Origin: JAWMQL01 sp033283165 | GTDB taxonomy: Bacteria > Pseudomonadota > Gammaproteobacteria > Pseudomonadales > Halieaceae | Length of the DNA stretch: 64,000 nt | Assembly (NCBI GenBank): GCA_033283165.1 | Contig: JAWMQL010000010.1 | Coordinates: forward strand, 62,001 to 126,000 | Direction of reading: 5' to 3' | Shown here: positions 18,301 to 25,858 of the stretch, piece by piece | How positions within the stretch are numbered: position 1 is the first letter of the stretch | How the letters are laid out: every line of letters begins with the position of its first letter | Notes under the pieces: generated by a model | Seen by the model: the letters and a program-made list of their open reading frames with translations, nothing else | Told to the model about the DNA's origin: nothing | Database searches by the model: none | Program-made: the position numbers and the translations under genes

Positions 18301-20142
18301 ATCCGCCTGGTGGCGGCGTTCAACCACCTGCATATATTTGTCGATCCCGAGCCGGACGCGGCCACCAGCTATGCCGAGCGCAAGCGCTTGTTCGAGATGC
18401 CGCGCTCCAGTTGGGCGGATTACAATCCCGAGCTGATTTCCAGCGGTGGCGGGGTATTCGACCGGGCAGCGAAATCCATCATGATCTCGCCGGAAATGCG
18501 GCAACGCTTCGGTATCGAGATAGAGCGCCTGACCCCCAACGAACTCATATCGCACCTGTTGAAAACGAAGGTGGACCTGCTGTGGAACGGGGGTATCGGT
18601 ACCTATGTCAAGTCGCGTCTTGAGAGCCACCTCGATGTCGGCGACAAGGCCAACGACGGCCTGCGGGTCAACGCCAGCGAGCTGGGCTGCCGTGTGGTCG
18701 GGGAGGGCGGCAACCTGGGCCTGACCCAGTTGGGACGGATCGAGTTCTCTCTCCATGGTGGACGCTGCAACTGCGACTTTATTGACAACGTGGGTGGCGT
18801 GGACTGTTCCGACCACGAGGTCAACATCAAGATCCTGCTAAATGCGGTGGTGGCCCGCGGCGATCTCACCGTGAAACACCGCAATCAGTTGCTCGAGGAA
18901 ATGACCGACAGCGTGGCCGAACTGGTGCTGGATAACAACTATCGACAGGTACAGGCGATCAGCCTGGCGGAATACCAGGCCATCGAACGCAGCGGCGAAT
19001 ACCGGCGCTTCATCAGCACCCTGGTGGATTCGGGCAAGCTCAGTCGCGAGCTGGAGTTTATCCCATCGGATGAGGAACTGGCTGACCGCCGGGTACATGG
19101 CAAGGGATTGACCCGTCCGGAACTGTCGGTTCTCGTCTCCTACAGCAAGGGTATTCTGAAAGAAGAGTTGATCGCCTCCGACCTGGGGCGCGACCCGAAC
19201 CTGGCGAAGGCGGTGTTTACCGCGTTCCCGCAGCGGCTGGTTGAGCAGTACCGCGAGGAGATCGCCCGCCACCGGCTGCACCGGGAAATCATGTGCACCC
19301 AGATAGCCAACGATATCGTTAATCGCATGGGTCTCAATTTCATTCTGCGCCAGCGCAAGGCCACCGGCGCCCCGGTGGCGGACGTGGCCCGGGCGTACAC
19401 CACGGCGGTCCGGGTTTTTTCAGTGGACACGCTGTGGCAGCGGATTGAGGACCTGGACTACCAGGTTGACGCTCAGGTGCAGCTGGACATGATGCTCAAC
19501 CTGATCCGGCTGGTGAAGCGCGCGGTGCGCTGGCTGCTGCGCAACCGGCGGCACCAGTTGATGCCAAGTGACAATATCGCCGAGTTCGCAGACGGTGTGT
19601 CCGAGTTGCGGCAGGCGATGGGCGACGTATTGCGCGGCCGCGCAGCGGAACAGTTCCAGTCACAACTGGCACGCTATACGGAGGCCGGGGTGGATCCGGA
19701 TCTGGCCCGCGAAGTGGCAGTGGCGCTCCAGGCCTATACCGGACTGGGCATCAACCAGGCGGTGACCGAAACCGGGAAGCCCCTGATGGAGGTGGCCCGG
19801 TTGTACTACTTTATGGGGGAAAGACTGGAGCTTGACTGGTTCAGCGCCCAGATTCTGGCCTCAAAAGTGGACAACGAATGGCAGGCCATGGCTCGCGATA
19901 CCTACATGGAAGACCTGGAGTGGCAGCAGCGCACACTCACTGTCGGCGCGCTGCGGCACATGCAGCCGGATTGCAATATGCTTGACTGCCTGCAGCGCTG
20001 GGAAAAGCAGGAGGCCACGCTGCTCGGTCGCTGGCGGGAGATGCTGTCAGAACTGCACGCAGTGCAGGCTCCCGACTTCGCCATGTTTGCTGTGGCCAAC
20101 CGGGAGCTGCTGGACCTGGCCCAGAGCAGCCTGCGGAACTGA
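15304..20142 (+). CDS. gdhB: NAD-specific glutamate dehydrogenase, large (180 kDa) type
   Basis: Oxidatively deaminates L-glutamate to 2-oxoglutarate and ammonia with NAD+, feeding amino-acid nitrogen and carbon into the TCA cycle. The 1612-residue length is that of the L-GDH180 class. A long N-terminal regulatory half (ACT-like folds) precedes the catalytic region. There, the glutamate-binding KVARGGLRWSDR segment lies near residue 810, the catalytic-lysine segment VPVGAKGGFV near 842, and the dinucleotide-binding VVGIGDMAGDVFGNG near 979. A helical C-terminal domain follows. Start ATG at 15304. Monocistronic by context: divergent from moxR and followed by a stem-loop. Confidence 0.95.
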   Translation: MSWESSKESALSEVARLIDKRVAEHHRQALHKLCGSFFRRFPAEDMRGRSAENLYGCAYGLLRFMDDWQGDGPKVNIFNPSLESHGWETKYTVILVLCRAMPFCTASVRGELNRRLINVHTLTSFNLTCRRRQDGELLDVLEADSSGEGVSRESVLFFEIGRQSDAGELAELQGTLIEILQEVTVVVEDFPLMRQRLHEVAAVVEGSKVIDSSLRAEAAEFLFWLDREHMTFLGYEYLQVQRENGGFAVHADPERSLGSLRNRDTRGEQDLLLDLQSLDAEQLRQKQLSFSKSRLRSRVHRQAYPDYVEVKDYDESGEVVGQHRFIGLFTFSVYTTDPKLIPILRRKVESVVEHSGLEENSHSGRELARTLELFPRDELFQSSVVQLSETAQAVNSIQERRQTRLFVRRDVHGKFVNCLVYIPRDRYTTNQRIVIQNILTRAFDAEESEFTTQFSESILVRCYFVLRVDPTAPADCDINEIEEQIVQATLAWEDRLRDRLVEEFGEELGEKYSRELVPGFPPGYRDDFDPRVAVIDIRKIQALIDGQELAMGLYRLVEDEETLRLRLYHRGDSLPLSDVLPILENLGLRVVSERPYGVRAHSGQLYWVQEFSLLYSLAHDIELDKVREEFEDAFARIWFGEAESDSFNRLLIGTRLSWREIALLRAYARYLRQLNFPYSVEYIAETMANQLHITAGIVELFLTRFSPVFDGDEDWRAQRELAVEQKILDALEGVRNLGEDRIIRQFVKVIKATLRTNFFQQDDRGELKPYFSFKLKPRDIPEVPRPVPLYEIYVYSPRMEGVHLRGGKVARGGLRWSDRLEDFRTEVLGLVKAQQVKNAVIVPVGAKGGFVARQLTPDMSREEVQQEGIECYRMFIRGLLDITDNRVEDRIVRPHYVVAKDEEDPYLVVAADKGTATFSDIANELSADYDFWLGDAFASGGSVGYDHKKMGITARGAWVSVQRHFREMGLDVQNTDFTVVGIGDMAGDVFGNGMLLSEHIRLVAAFNHLHIFVDPEPDAATSYAERKRLFEMPRSSWADYNPELISSGGGVFDRAAKSIMISPEMRQRFGIEIERLTPNELISHLLKTKVDLLWNGGIGTYVKSRLESHLDVGDKANDGLRVNASELGCRVVGEGGNLGLTQLGRIEFSLHGGRCNCDFIDNVGGVDCSDHEVNIKILLNAVVARGDLTVKHRNQLLEEMTDSVAELVLDNNYRQVQAISLAEYQAIERSGEYRRFISTLVDSGKLSRELEFIPSDEELADRRVHGKGLTRPELSVLVSYSKGILKEELIASDLGRDPNLAKAVFTAFPQRLVEQYREEIARHRLHREIMCTQIANDIVNRMGLNFILRQRKATGAPVADVARAYTTAVRVFSVDTLWQRIEDLDYQVDAQVQLDMMLNLIRLVKRAVRWLLRNRRHQLMPSDNIAEFADGVSELRQAMGDVLRGRAAEQFQSQLARYTEAGVDPDLAREVAVALQAYTGLGINQAVTETGKPLMEVARLYYFMGERLELDWFSAQILASKVDNEWQAMARDTYMEDLEWQQRTLTVGALRHMQPDCNMLDCLQRWEKQEATLLGRWREMLSELHAVQAPDFAMFAVANRELLDLAQSSLRN

Positions 20143-20168
20143 ATGCCGTTACCGCTTTGTGACGCGTC

Positions 20169-20190
20169 GGGCCTCGCCGAGAGGCCCTTT
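20169..20190 (+). terminator. Stem-loop terminator after gdhB
   Basis: A perfect 7-bp stem GGGCCTC/GAGGCCC (20169-20175 with 20181-20187) and a 5-nt loop, followed by TTTC. It begins 27 nt after the gdhB stop. The T-run is short, so termination may be partial. It also lies just past the 3' end of rmf on the other strand, where no T-run follows. Confidence 0.65.
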
Positions 20191-20212
20191 CAATGATCTG
20201 TCGGGTAGAAGT

Positions 20213-20416
20213 TCAGACCGCGCGTATCTTGTGAACGCCAGAGACGCCGGTGAGACCGTCCCACTGGTCCACCCGGCCTTCCCGCCACCCGGACATCCAG
20301 CTCTGCCGGTGGTCCTCGTTGGCATGGGGGCAGTCATCGCTACTGCGTCCAGCCACGCCAGCCTGGTAGCCGCGGTCATAGGCTCTGTCGTTCATGTCGC
20401 GCTTCTGTCTTCTCAT
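20213..20416 (-). CDS. rmf: Ribosome modulation factor
   Basis: A 67-residue basic protein that binds 70S ribosomes in stationary phase, driving dimerisation to inactive 100S particles. It opens MRRQKRD and contains DRGYQAGVAGRS and SWMSGWREGR, matching the E. coli RMF motifs RGYQAGIAGRS and WLGGWREA. The C-terminus is about ten residues longer than in E. coli (55 residues). I chose the ATG at 20416, preceded by AAGAGG; the frame is open 65 codons further upstream without recognisable protein features. It lies between the gdhB terminator and an AT-rich promoter region, monocistronic on the minus strand. Confidence 0.92.
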   Translation of the reverse strand: MRRQKRDMNDRAYDRGYQAGVAGRSSDDCPHANEDHRQSWMSGWREGRVDQWDGLTGVSGVHKIRAV

Positions 20417-20716
20417 CGAGCATGCCTCTTGTTGTTCTGCGCCGCGATCAGGGTCGCGAATCCAGCCTCGCACCCGGTGGGGCGCGGCGCCCAGGAATTT
20501 GATGGTTGTCAGATTGAAACCCGGGCAGTATTGCAGACCTCTGACGCGGGACCGCTCACCCCGGGATTCCGTCTCATGTAACCAAAGCCCGGGACAGGTT
20601 GCCAACAACATTTAGTTCTGAAAATCAGCACCACATATAACAAAAATGTGAAAAATTCACAAAAAGCAAAAATAAAATTAAATCATACAGATAGGTTTAT
20701 TACTTAAAGCTGAAAG
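20417..20716 (-). promoter_or_regulatory. rmf upstream region: structured leader, AT-rich promoter, palindrome
   Basis: This 300-nt stretch contains no gene. On the minus strand a -10-like TTATAT is at 20640-20635. A perfect palindrome TGTGAATTTTTCACA covers 20661-20647, where the -35 would lie. The surrounding 20610-20715 is strikingly AT-rich against a GC-rich background. If transcription starts near 20628, the rmf leader is about 210 nt. It includes two GC-rich hairpins: CGCGA/TCGCG near 20443-20458 and GGGCGC/GCGCCC near 20479-20492. The palindrome looks like a CRP site but has a 5-nt rather than 6-nt spacer. Confidence 0.4.
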
Positions 20717-21925
20717 CTAACTGTCGAGCAGTTCTATCCAGTGCTGCACCGGCGGCCCGCCCTCACTCTGCAGGTGCAGCTGGCAGCCGATATTCGCGCT
20801 CACAACCAGGTCGGGTCGATCCCCGGTCAACGCCGCCAGCTTGCGCTGCCGCAGGCGTCCGCTGCGGCGGGGCTGCAACAGGGAGTAGGTGCCGGCAGAG
20901 CCGCAGCAGAGGTGATCCTCGCGGGTCGTTGCCAGCTCAAACCCGAGCCGGGACAGGATCGCGGGTACCAGCCCAGCCAGGCCCAGGCCGTGTTGCAGGG
21001 TGCAGGGTACGTGCACCGCGATACGGCCGCGGCTGAGATCGGGGCACAGGGGCGACAGGTCCTCGGCGGCCAGGATTTCCGCCAGGTCGCGGCAACTCGC
21101 TGAAATCCGGGCAGCCTTGTCCGCGTAGTCGGGATCGCCGGCCAGCAGCCGGCCGTACTCGGAGACCTGCAGGCCGCAACCTGACGCGGTGGACACCAGG
21201 GCCTCGGCTCCCGCATCCAGCAGGGGCCACCAGGCGTCGATATTGCGACGTATCCGGACCAGGGCGTCCCGGTGGGCGCCCAGGTGGTAATCCACGGCGC
21301 CGCAGCAGCCGGCATCTCGTGCGGTGACTACCGATATGCCCAGCCGGTCCAGGACCCTGCGGGCTGCAGCCACGGTGGTGGGTGTGGCCGCGCGCTGCAC
21401 ACATCCCTCCAGAAAGACCAGCCGTCGGGGATGCTTGTTGTCCGGGGCAGCGCCCGGGGCGCGACGGGCGGGAATTCTGTCCCGTACAGTCAACGGCAGG
21501 AGCGGCCGGCACAGCTGCCCGAGACGCAGCAGCGGCGCAAACAGGGCCGGACGGGTCAGGACCCGGCGCAACAGCCAGCGCAGGCCCAACTCGAGGGCAG
21601 GGCGCGGTGCGTCCTCCAGCAGCGCGCCGCGGGCCAGGTCAGCCAGTTCCCCGTAGCGCATACCCGATGGGCAGGTGGTCTCACAGGAGCGACACTGCAG
21701 GCAGCGATCCAGGTGCCTTTGAGTCACGGGGGCGCTGTCATCCTGTTCCAGCAGGGCCTTGATCAGGTAGATGCGTCCCCGGGGACTGTCCCGTTCGTCG
21801 CGGCTGTCGAGGTAGGTCGGGCAGGTCTCCAGGCAAAATCCACAGTGCACGCAGGCGCCGATCAGTTCCTGCGCACGGCGCGCGGCGGGGTTGCCGGCCA
21901 GGGAGGGTTTCAGCTCGCAATACAT
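20717..21925 (-). CDS. glcF: Glycolate oxidase iron-sulfur subunit GlcF
   Basis: Electron-transfer subunit of the membrane-associated glycolate oxidase, which oxidises glycolate to glyoxylate and passes electrons to the respiratory chain. The 402-residue product (E. coli 407) has two 4Fe-4S clusters, with cysteines 25/28/31/35 and 75/78/81/85. Two CCG domains follow (GCCGAVDYH and LCCGSAGTY). I chose the ATG at 21925 (MYCELKPS), which overlaps the end of glcE by 16 nt. The open frame upstream is antisense-like sequence within glcE. Last gene of the operon. Confidence 0.93.
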   Translation of the reverse strand: MYCELKPSLAGNPAARRAQELIGACVHCGFCLETCPTYLDSRDERDSPRGRIYLIKALLEQDDSAPVTQRHLDRCLQCRSCETTCPSGMRYGELADLARGALLEDAPRPALELGLRWLLRRVLTRPALFAPLLRLGQLCRPLLPLTVRDRIPARRAPGAAPDNKHPRRLVFLEGCVQRAATPTTVAAARRVLDRLGISVVTARDAGCCGAVDYHLGAHRDALVRIRRNIDAWWPLLDAGAEALVSTASGCGLQVSEYGRLLAGDPDYADKAARISASCRDLAEILAAEDLSPLCPDLSRGRIAVHVPCTLQHGLGLAGLVPAILSRLGFELATTREDHLCCGSAGTYSLLQPRRSGRLRQRKLAALTGDRPDLVVSANIGCQLHLQSEGGPPVQHWIELLDS

Positions 21926-22995
21926 GCGGCAGCGCCGGTATCGTCGAACATGCGACCGGGATTGAGAATCCCGGCAGGATCGAAGCTGGCCTGCAGGCGG
22001 CGGTGCAGCAGCGCTTCCACGGCCGACAGGGGCGAGCGGACCTCGCCCAGGCGATCGCCGCCCCACAGCAGGCGCGCATGGCCGCCGGCCTCGCTGGCAT
22101 AGGCGAACAGGGCCTGTTCCTCGATCTGCCCGGCAACGAAACGCTGCGCTCCGCACCAGTCCAGCAGGGGCTCTCCGAAGCGTGGCTCGGGTGGGGTCGT
22201 GGCTGCCAGTGACAGCCGCCACAAGGGTTGTCCCCGATCAAACAGGGGCGCCTGGAATTCCCGCAGGGCCAGCCAGGGTGTGTCCCCGGCAGGGAGTGTG
22301 TCACCGCCCCAGCGCCGCGCGGTTTCGGTGATGGCCTCCTCGGTCCCGCTCAGTCTCAGGTACAGCCTGCCCTGGTGCCAGCAGGCCCCGGACAGGGGGC
22401 GCGGCTCTCCGGCGCGCCGGTTCATGAACTCTATCGCCTGGGCTGCATCCAGGTCATAGCCCAGGGTGGTCTCGGCTGGCGGCACGGGCAGCACCTTCAG
22501 GCTGATTTCGGTCAGTACGCCCAGCGTACCCAGGGCGCCGCACTGCAGGCGCGATACGTCGTAGCCCGCGACGTTTTTCATTACCCGGCCGCCAAAGTGC
22601 AGGCACTCGCCGCGACCGTCGATCAGTTGTACCCCGAGCACCGCATCGCGGCAGGCGCCCCACCAGGGACGCCCGGGCCCGGACAGGTTACAGGCCACTG
22701 TACCGCCCAGGGTGGCGACGCCATGAAACCCGGCCGGTTCGAAGGGCAGGTGCTGGCCATGGCCTGCCAGCAGGTCGTCCAGTTCCCGGATCGGCGTGCC
22801 GGCGCGGGCCGTGAGGACGAGCTCCGTGGGTTGGTAGTCCACCACACCGCGGTGCGCCGCCAGGTCCAGTGGTTGGTGAGGGCAATCGCGGCCGATGAAT
22901 TGTCGCTTGCTGTCGCCGCCGCGTATGTAGAGCGGCGAGCGGCGCTCGAAGGCTTCCCGCACCTGCTCCTGGAGCCGCTCCAGTTGGTCAGCCAC
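21910..22995 (-). CDS. glcE: Glycolate oxidase FAD-binding subunit GlcE
   Basis: A 361-residue PCMH-type FAD-binding protein, second flavin subunit of glycolate oxidase. The FAD-binding half includes YIRGGDSKRQFIGR near the N-terminus and the GVATLGGTVACNLSGPGRPWWGACRDAVLGV region. These are the hallmark GlcE segments, followed by GRVMKNVAGYDVSRLQ. GTG start, overlapping the glcD stop by 8 nt. Required with GlcD and GlcF for activity in E. coli. Confidence 0.92.
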   Translation of the reverse strand: MADQLERLQEQVREAFERRSPLYIRGGDSKRQFIGRDCPHQPLDLAAHRGVVDYQPTELVLTARAGTPIRELDDLLAGHGQHLPFEPAGFHGVATLGGTVACNLSGPGRPWWGACRDAVLGVQLIDGRGECLHFGGRVMKNVAGYDVSRLQCGALGTLGVLTEISLKVLPVPPAETTLGYDLDAAQAIEFMNRRAGEPRPLSGACWHQGRLYLRLSGTEEAITETARRWGGDTLPAGDTPWLALREFQAPLFDRGQPLWRLSLAATTPPEPRFGEPLLDWCGAQRFVAGQIEEQALFAYASEAGGHARLLWGGDRLGEVRSPLSAVEALLHRRLQASFDPAGILNPGRMFDDTGAAACIAS

Positions 22996-24433
22996 GGTGC
23001 TGCCCTGTCGGCAGTGCCCGGTATTCCTGGCAGCGCTTCAGTATGGGTATGCCCTTGCCCGGATTGAGGCTCAGGCCCGGATCGAAGGCCTGCTTGATAT
23101 CTTCCAGCTGGCCCAGCTCGGCGGGGCTGAACTGGTGCGCCATCTGTGGCAGTTTTTCCAGGCCCACGCCGTGCTCACCGGTTATGCAGCCACCCACATC
23201 CACGCTGAGGCGCAGGATATCCGCGCCGAGGGCCTCGGCCGCACGAACCTGGGCGGGTTGTGAACCATCGTAGAGAATCAGCGGGTGCAAATTGCCGTCG
23301 CCGGCGTGAAACACGTTGGCCACGCGCAACCCGTAGGCTTCGCCGAGGCGGGCGATTTCTTCCAGCACAAAGGAGATCTGGCTGCGCGGTATGCTGCCAT
23401 CCATACAGTAGTAATCGGGGCTGATGCGGCCCACCGCCGGAAAGGCCGACTTGCGCCCTTTCCACAGCAGTGCCCGGTGCGCCTCGTCCCGCGAGCGCAC
23501 CAGGGAGCTGGCGCCATGGTCCCGGAAGACCTGCTCCACCAGCCGGACCTGGCTCGCCACTTCCTCGCGATTGCCGTCCAGCTCGCACAAAAGCAGCGCC
23601 GCGGCGTCTCGCGGGTAGCCCGCCCGGGCGAAGTCCTCCGCCGCGCGCAGTGCCAGGGCGTCCATCATCTCCAGGCCGGCGGGGATAATACCTACGGCAA
23701 TTACCGCAGCGACTGCGTTCCCGGCCGCGGTGAGCTCAGTAAAACCCGCCATCACCACCTGGGCATGTTCGGGGCAGGGCAGCAGCTTAACAGTGACCTC
23801 GACCACCACACCCAGTAGCCCCTCTGACCCGGTCAGCAGGGCGAGCAGGTCGTAGCCCGGACAGTCCAGGCCTGAGCTGCCGACGGTGAGGCGCTCCCCC
23901 TCCACGGTGATGACCTCCAGCGACAGCAGGTTGTGGGTAGTGAGGCCATACTTGAGACAGTGTACGCCGCCGGAGTTGGCCGCCACGTTGCCGCCGATAG
24001 AGCAGGCGATCTGGGAAGAGGGATCCGGGCCGTAGTACAGGCCGTGCCCGGCGCAGGCGTCAGATATGCCGAGATTGCTCACTCCCGGTTGTACCCGCGC
24101 AGTGCGCGCCAGGGGGTCGATGTCGATAATCCGGTCCAGCTTGCTCAGCACCAGCAGCACCCCCTCGGGGTGCGGCATGCTGCCGGCAGTGAGGCCGGTG
24201 CCCGCGCCCCGGGGAACCACCGGAACCGCCAGTTCGTGGCAGATGCGCATGACCTGCTGCACCTGGTCGATATCTGCAGGCACGGCCACCAGCAGCGGTG
24301 TTTCGCGGTACAGGGTCAGCCCGTCGCTTTCCCAGGGGCGTTGCGCCGGCGCCTCGAGCACCAGCTGGTCCTCGCCCAACACCCCTGCCAGGCGTCGCAG
24401 GAGGGTGTCCCGGTCGATCGCTCGAACGCCCAT
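22988..24433 (-). CDS. glcD: Glycolate oxidase catalytic subunit GlcD
   Basis: FAD-linked catalytic subunit of glycolate (D-2-hydroxyacid) oxidase. The 481-residue product shows the PCMH FAD-binding fold with VPRGAGTGLTAGSMP and the GGNVAANSGGVHCLKYG segment. The C-terminal FAD-linked oxidase domain carries the metal/substrate histidines in NVFHAGDGNLHPL and GEHGVGLEK. The ATG at 24433 overlaps the yjbQ stop (TGATG); a GTG one codon earlier is possible. There is no glcC-type GntR regulator next to the operon, unlike in E. coli. Confidence 0.93.
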   Translation of the reverse strand: MGVRAIDRDTLLRRLAGVLGEDQLVLEAPAQRPWESDGLTLYRETPLLVAVPADIDQVQQVMRICHELAVPVVPRGAGTGLTAGSMPHPEGVLLVLSKLDRIIDIDPLARTARVQPGVSNLGISDACAGHGLYYGPDPSSQIACSIGGNVAANSGGVHCLKYGLTTHNLLSLEVITVEGERLTVGSSGLDCPGYDLLALLTGSEGLLGVVVEVTVKLLPCPEHAQVVMAGFTELTAAGNAVAAVIAVGIIPAGLEMMDALALRAAEDFARAGYPRDAAALLLCELDGNREEVASQVRLVEQVFRDHGASSLVRSRDEAHRALLWKGRKSAFPAVGRISPDYYCMDGSIPRSQISFVLEEIARLGEAYGLRVANVFHAGDGNLHPLILYDGSQPAQVRAAEALGADILRLSVDVGGCITGEHGVGLEKLPQMAHQFSPAELGQLEDIKQAFDPGLSLNPGKGIPILKRCQEYRALPTGQHRG

Positions 24434-24834
24434 CACAGGTGCACCAGCAGTTCCCGGCGGCCCGCATGGTGACGGTGTTCCCAGAGGAAGATTCCCTGCC
24501 AGGTGCCCAGCAGCAGGTGGCCTCCTTCATAGGGGATACTCAACTGGGTCGCGGTGAGAGCGGCCTTGATGTGGGCTGGCATATCGTCCGGCCCCTCGAA
24601 GGTGTGGGTATACAGCGGGTCCCGCTCCGGCACCAGCCGGTTGAGCCAGTTCTCCAGGTCAACGCGGGCACTGTCATCGGCGTTCTCCTGGATCAGCAGG
24701 CTGGCCGAGGTGTGGCGGATAAACAGTGTACACAGGCCCTCGTCAACGCCGTGCCTGGCCACCAGCGGCGCAATGCGATCCGTTATCGGGTACAGGCCCT
24801 GGCCGCGGACCGGGATGTCCAGACGCTCGATCAC
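24433..24834 (-). CDS. yjbQ: YjbQ family secondary thiamine-phosphate synthase
   Basis: A 133-residue single-domain YjbQ/UPF0047 protein (E. coli 138 residues). Conserved segments seen are TLFIRHTSASLLIQENAD, the acidic DLENWLNRLVP, a THTFEGPDDMPAHIKAAL stretch and the C-terminal GTWQGIFLWEHR. The family has weak thiamine-phosphate synthase activity in vitro; its main role is not settled. The GTG start (VIERLDI) overlaps the dehalogenase stop as GTGA, and its own stop overlaps glcD, so it is locked between dehalogenase and glycolate oxidase genes. Confidence 0.88.
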   Translation of the reverse strand: MIERLDIPVRGQGLYPITDRIAPLVARHGVDEGLCTLFIRHTSASLLIQENADDSARVDLENWLNRLVPERDPLYTHTFEGPDDMPAHIKAALTATQLSIPYEGGHLLLGTWQGIFLWEHRHHAGRRELLVHL

Positions 24835-25700
24835 AGGCCGGCCAGGAAGCTTGCCACCGCGCGGCCGATTTCCGGCCCGGCATCCTCCTGCACAAAATGC
24901 AGCCCCGGTACCGTGACCTCGCGCTGGTTGGGCCAGCCGCGGCAGTAGTCCCGCTGTCGGCCTACCAGGATGGAACCCGGATCGGCATTGATAAAGAGCT
25001 TGGGCAGGTTGGTGCTGGTCTCCAGCCACTCGCCGTAGACCTCGACCACCTTCACCACGTCAGCCGGTTGCCCGTCGATCGGAATATTACGCGGCCAGTT
25101 CAGGGTGGGCTGGCGGTCCTCGGGCGTGAGGAACGGACGGCGGTACTCCGCCATTTCCTCCTCGCCCAGATCGCGAATAATGGCGTTGGGCAGGACTCCC
25201 TCGATGAACAGGTTGCGCTCCAGGATCAATTCCTCGCCCTGGCTGCCGCGAAAGCTCTTGAAAATACCGGCGTCCTCGGGCCAGTCGGACCAGGAGATCG
25301 GGCATACGATCCCCTCCATGTAGGCGATTGCCTTTACTGCATCGGAATGATGGCGGGCCCAGTGGAAACCCAGGGCGCTGCCCCAGTCGTGAATGACCAG
25401 GGTCACGGCGCTGTTGATACCCAGCGCTGCCAGTGTCGCGCGCAGGAATTCGTAGTGTACGTGGAAGCTGTAGCGCGCCGCGCCCAGCTCTGCCGGCAGT
25501 TTTTCCGAGTCTCCCATGCCCACCAGATCCGGCGCGATACAGCGACCCGACGACTCCAGCTCCGGTATTACATTGCGCCAGAGATAAGAGGAGGTGGGGT
25601 TGCCGTGCAGGAATACGATCGGGTCGCCGGCGGGATCACCCGCCTCGACGTAGGCTATCCGGCGACCACGGGCCTCAACAAACCGCTTTTCATAGTGCAT
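24831..25700 (-). CDS. Haloalkane dehalogenase (alpha/beta hydrolase, HLD-II type)
   Basis: Hydrolyses carbon-halogen bonds of haloalkanes to an alcohol, halide and proton. The 289-residue product keeps the whole HLD-II active site: nucleophile Asp105 in HDWG, halide-binding Asn34 in HGNPTSSYLW and Trp106, acid Glu129 in AYMEGI, and base His268 in PGLHFVQED. These match the DhaA/LinB positions closely. I chose the ATG at 25700, preceded by AGGG; an upstream in-frame start at 25730 lacks this. First gene of an operon with yjbQ and glcDEF, divergent from an SDR gene. The natural substrate is unknown. Confidence 0.9.
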   Translation of the reverse strand: MHYEKRFVEARGRRIAYVEAGDPAGDPIVFLHGNPTSSYLWRNVIPELESSGRCIAPDLVGMGDSEKLPAELGAARYSFHVHYEFLRATLAALGINSAVTLVIHDWGSALGFHWARHHSDAVKAIAYMEGIVCPISWSDWPEDAGIFKSFRGSQGEELILERNLFIEGVLPNAIIRDLGEEEMAEYRRPFLTPEDRQPTLNWPRNIPIDGQPADVVKVVEVYGEWLETSTNLPKLFINADPGSILVGRQRDYCRGWPNQREVTVPGLHFVQEDAGPEIGRAVASFLAGL

Positions 25701-25858
25701 GTTTATCCCTGTATTGACGGTCCCTGCCAAACGCGCAGATTACAGCGGGAAGCAAAATTAAACCAGTCGCTGCTGCCGCCGGTTACGGTGCCGGCAGTAC
25801 TGGAGCGCCTGTTCTGAATCGGTCATAGTGGACCACCCCAATAACAGGAGAATTGAGC

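Noticed and set aside
20647..20661. CRP binding site
   Set aside because: TGTGA and TCACA are perfect, but the spacer is 5 nt where CRP needs 6, so I list it as a palindrome only.
25701..25858. Operator for the divergent dehalogenase/SDR promoters
   Set aside because: A GC hairpin CTGCCG/CGGCAG is present, but no regulator gene is nearby and the symmetry is weak.
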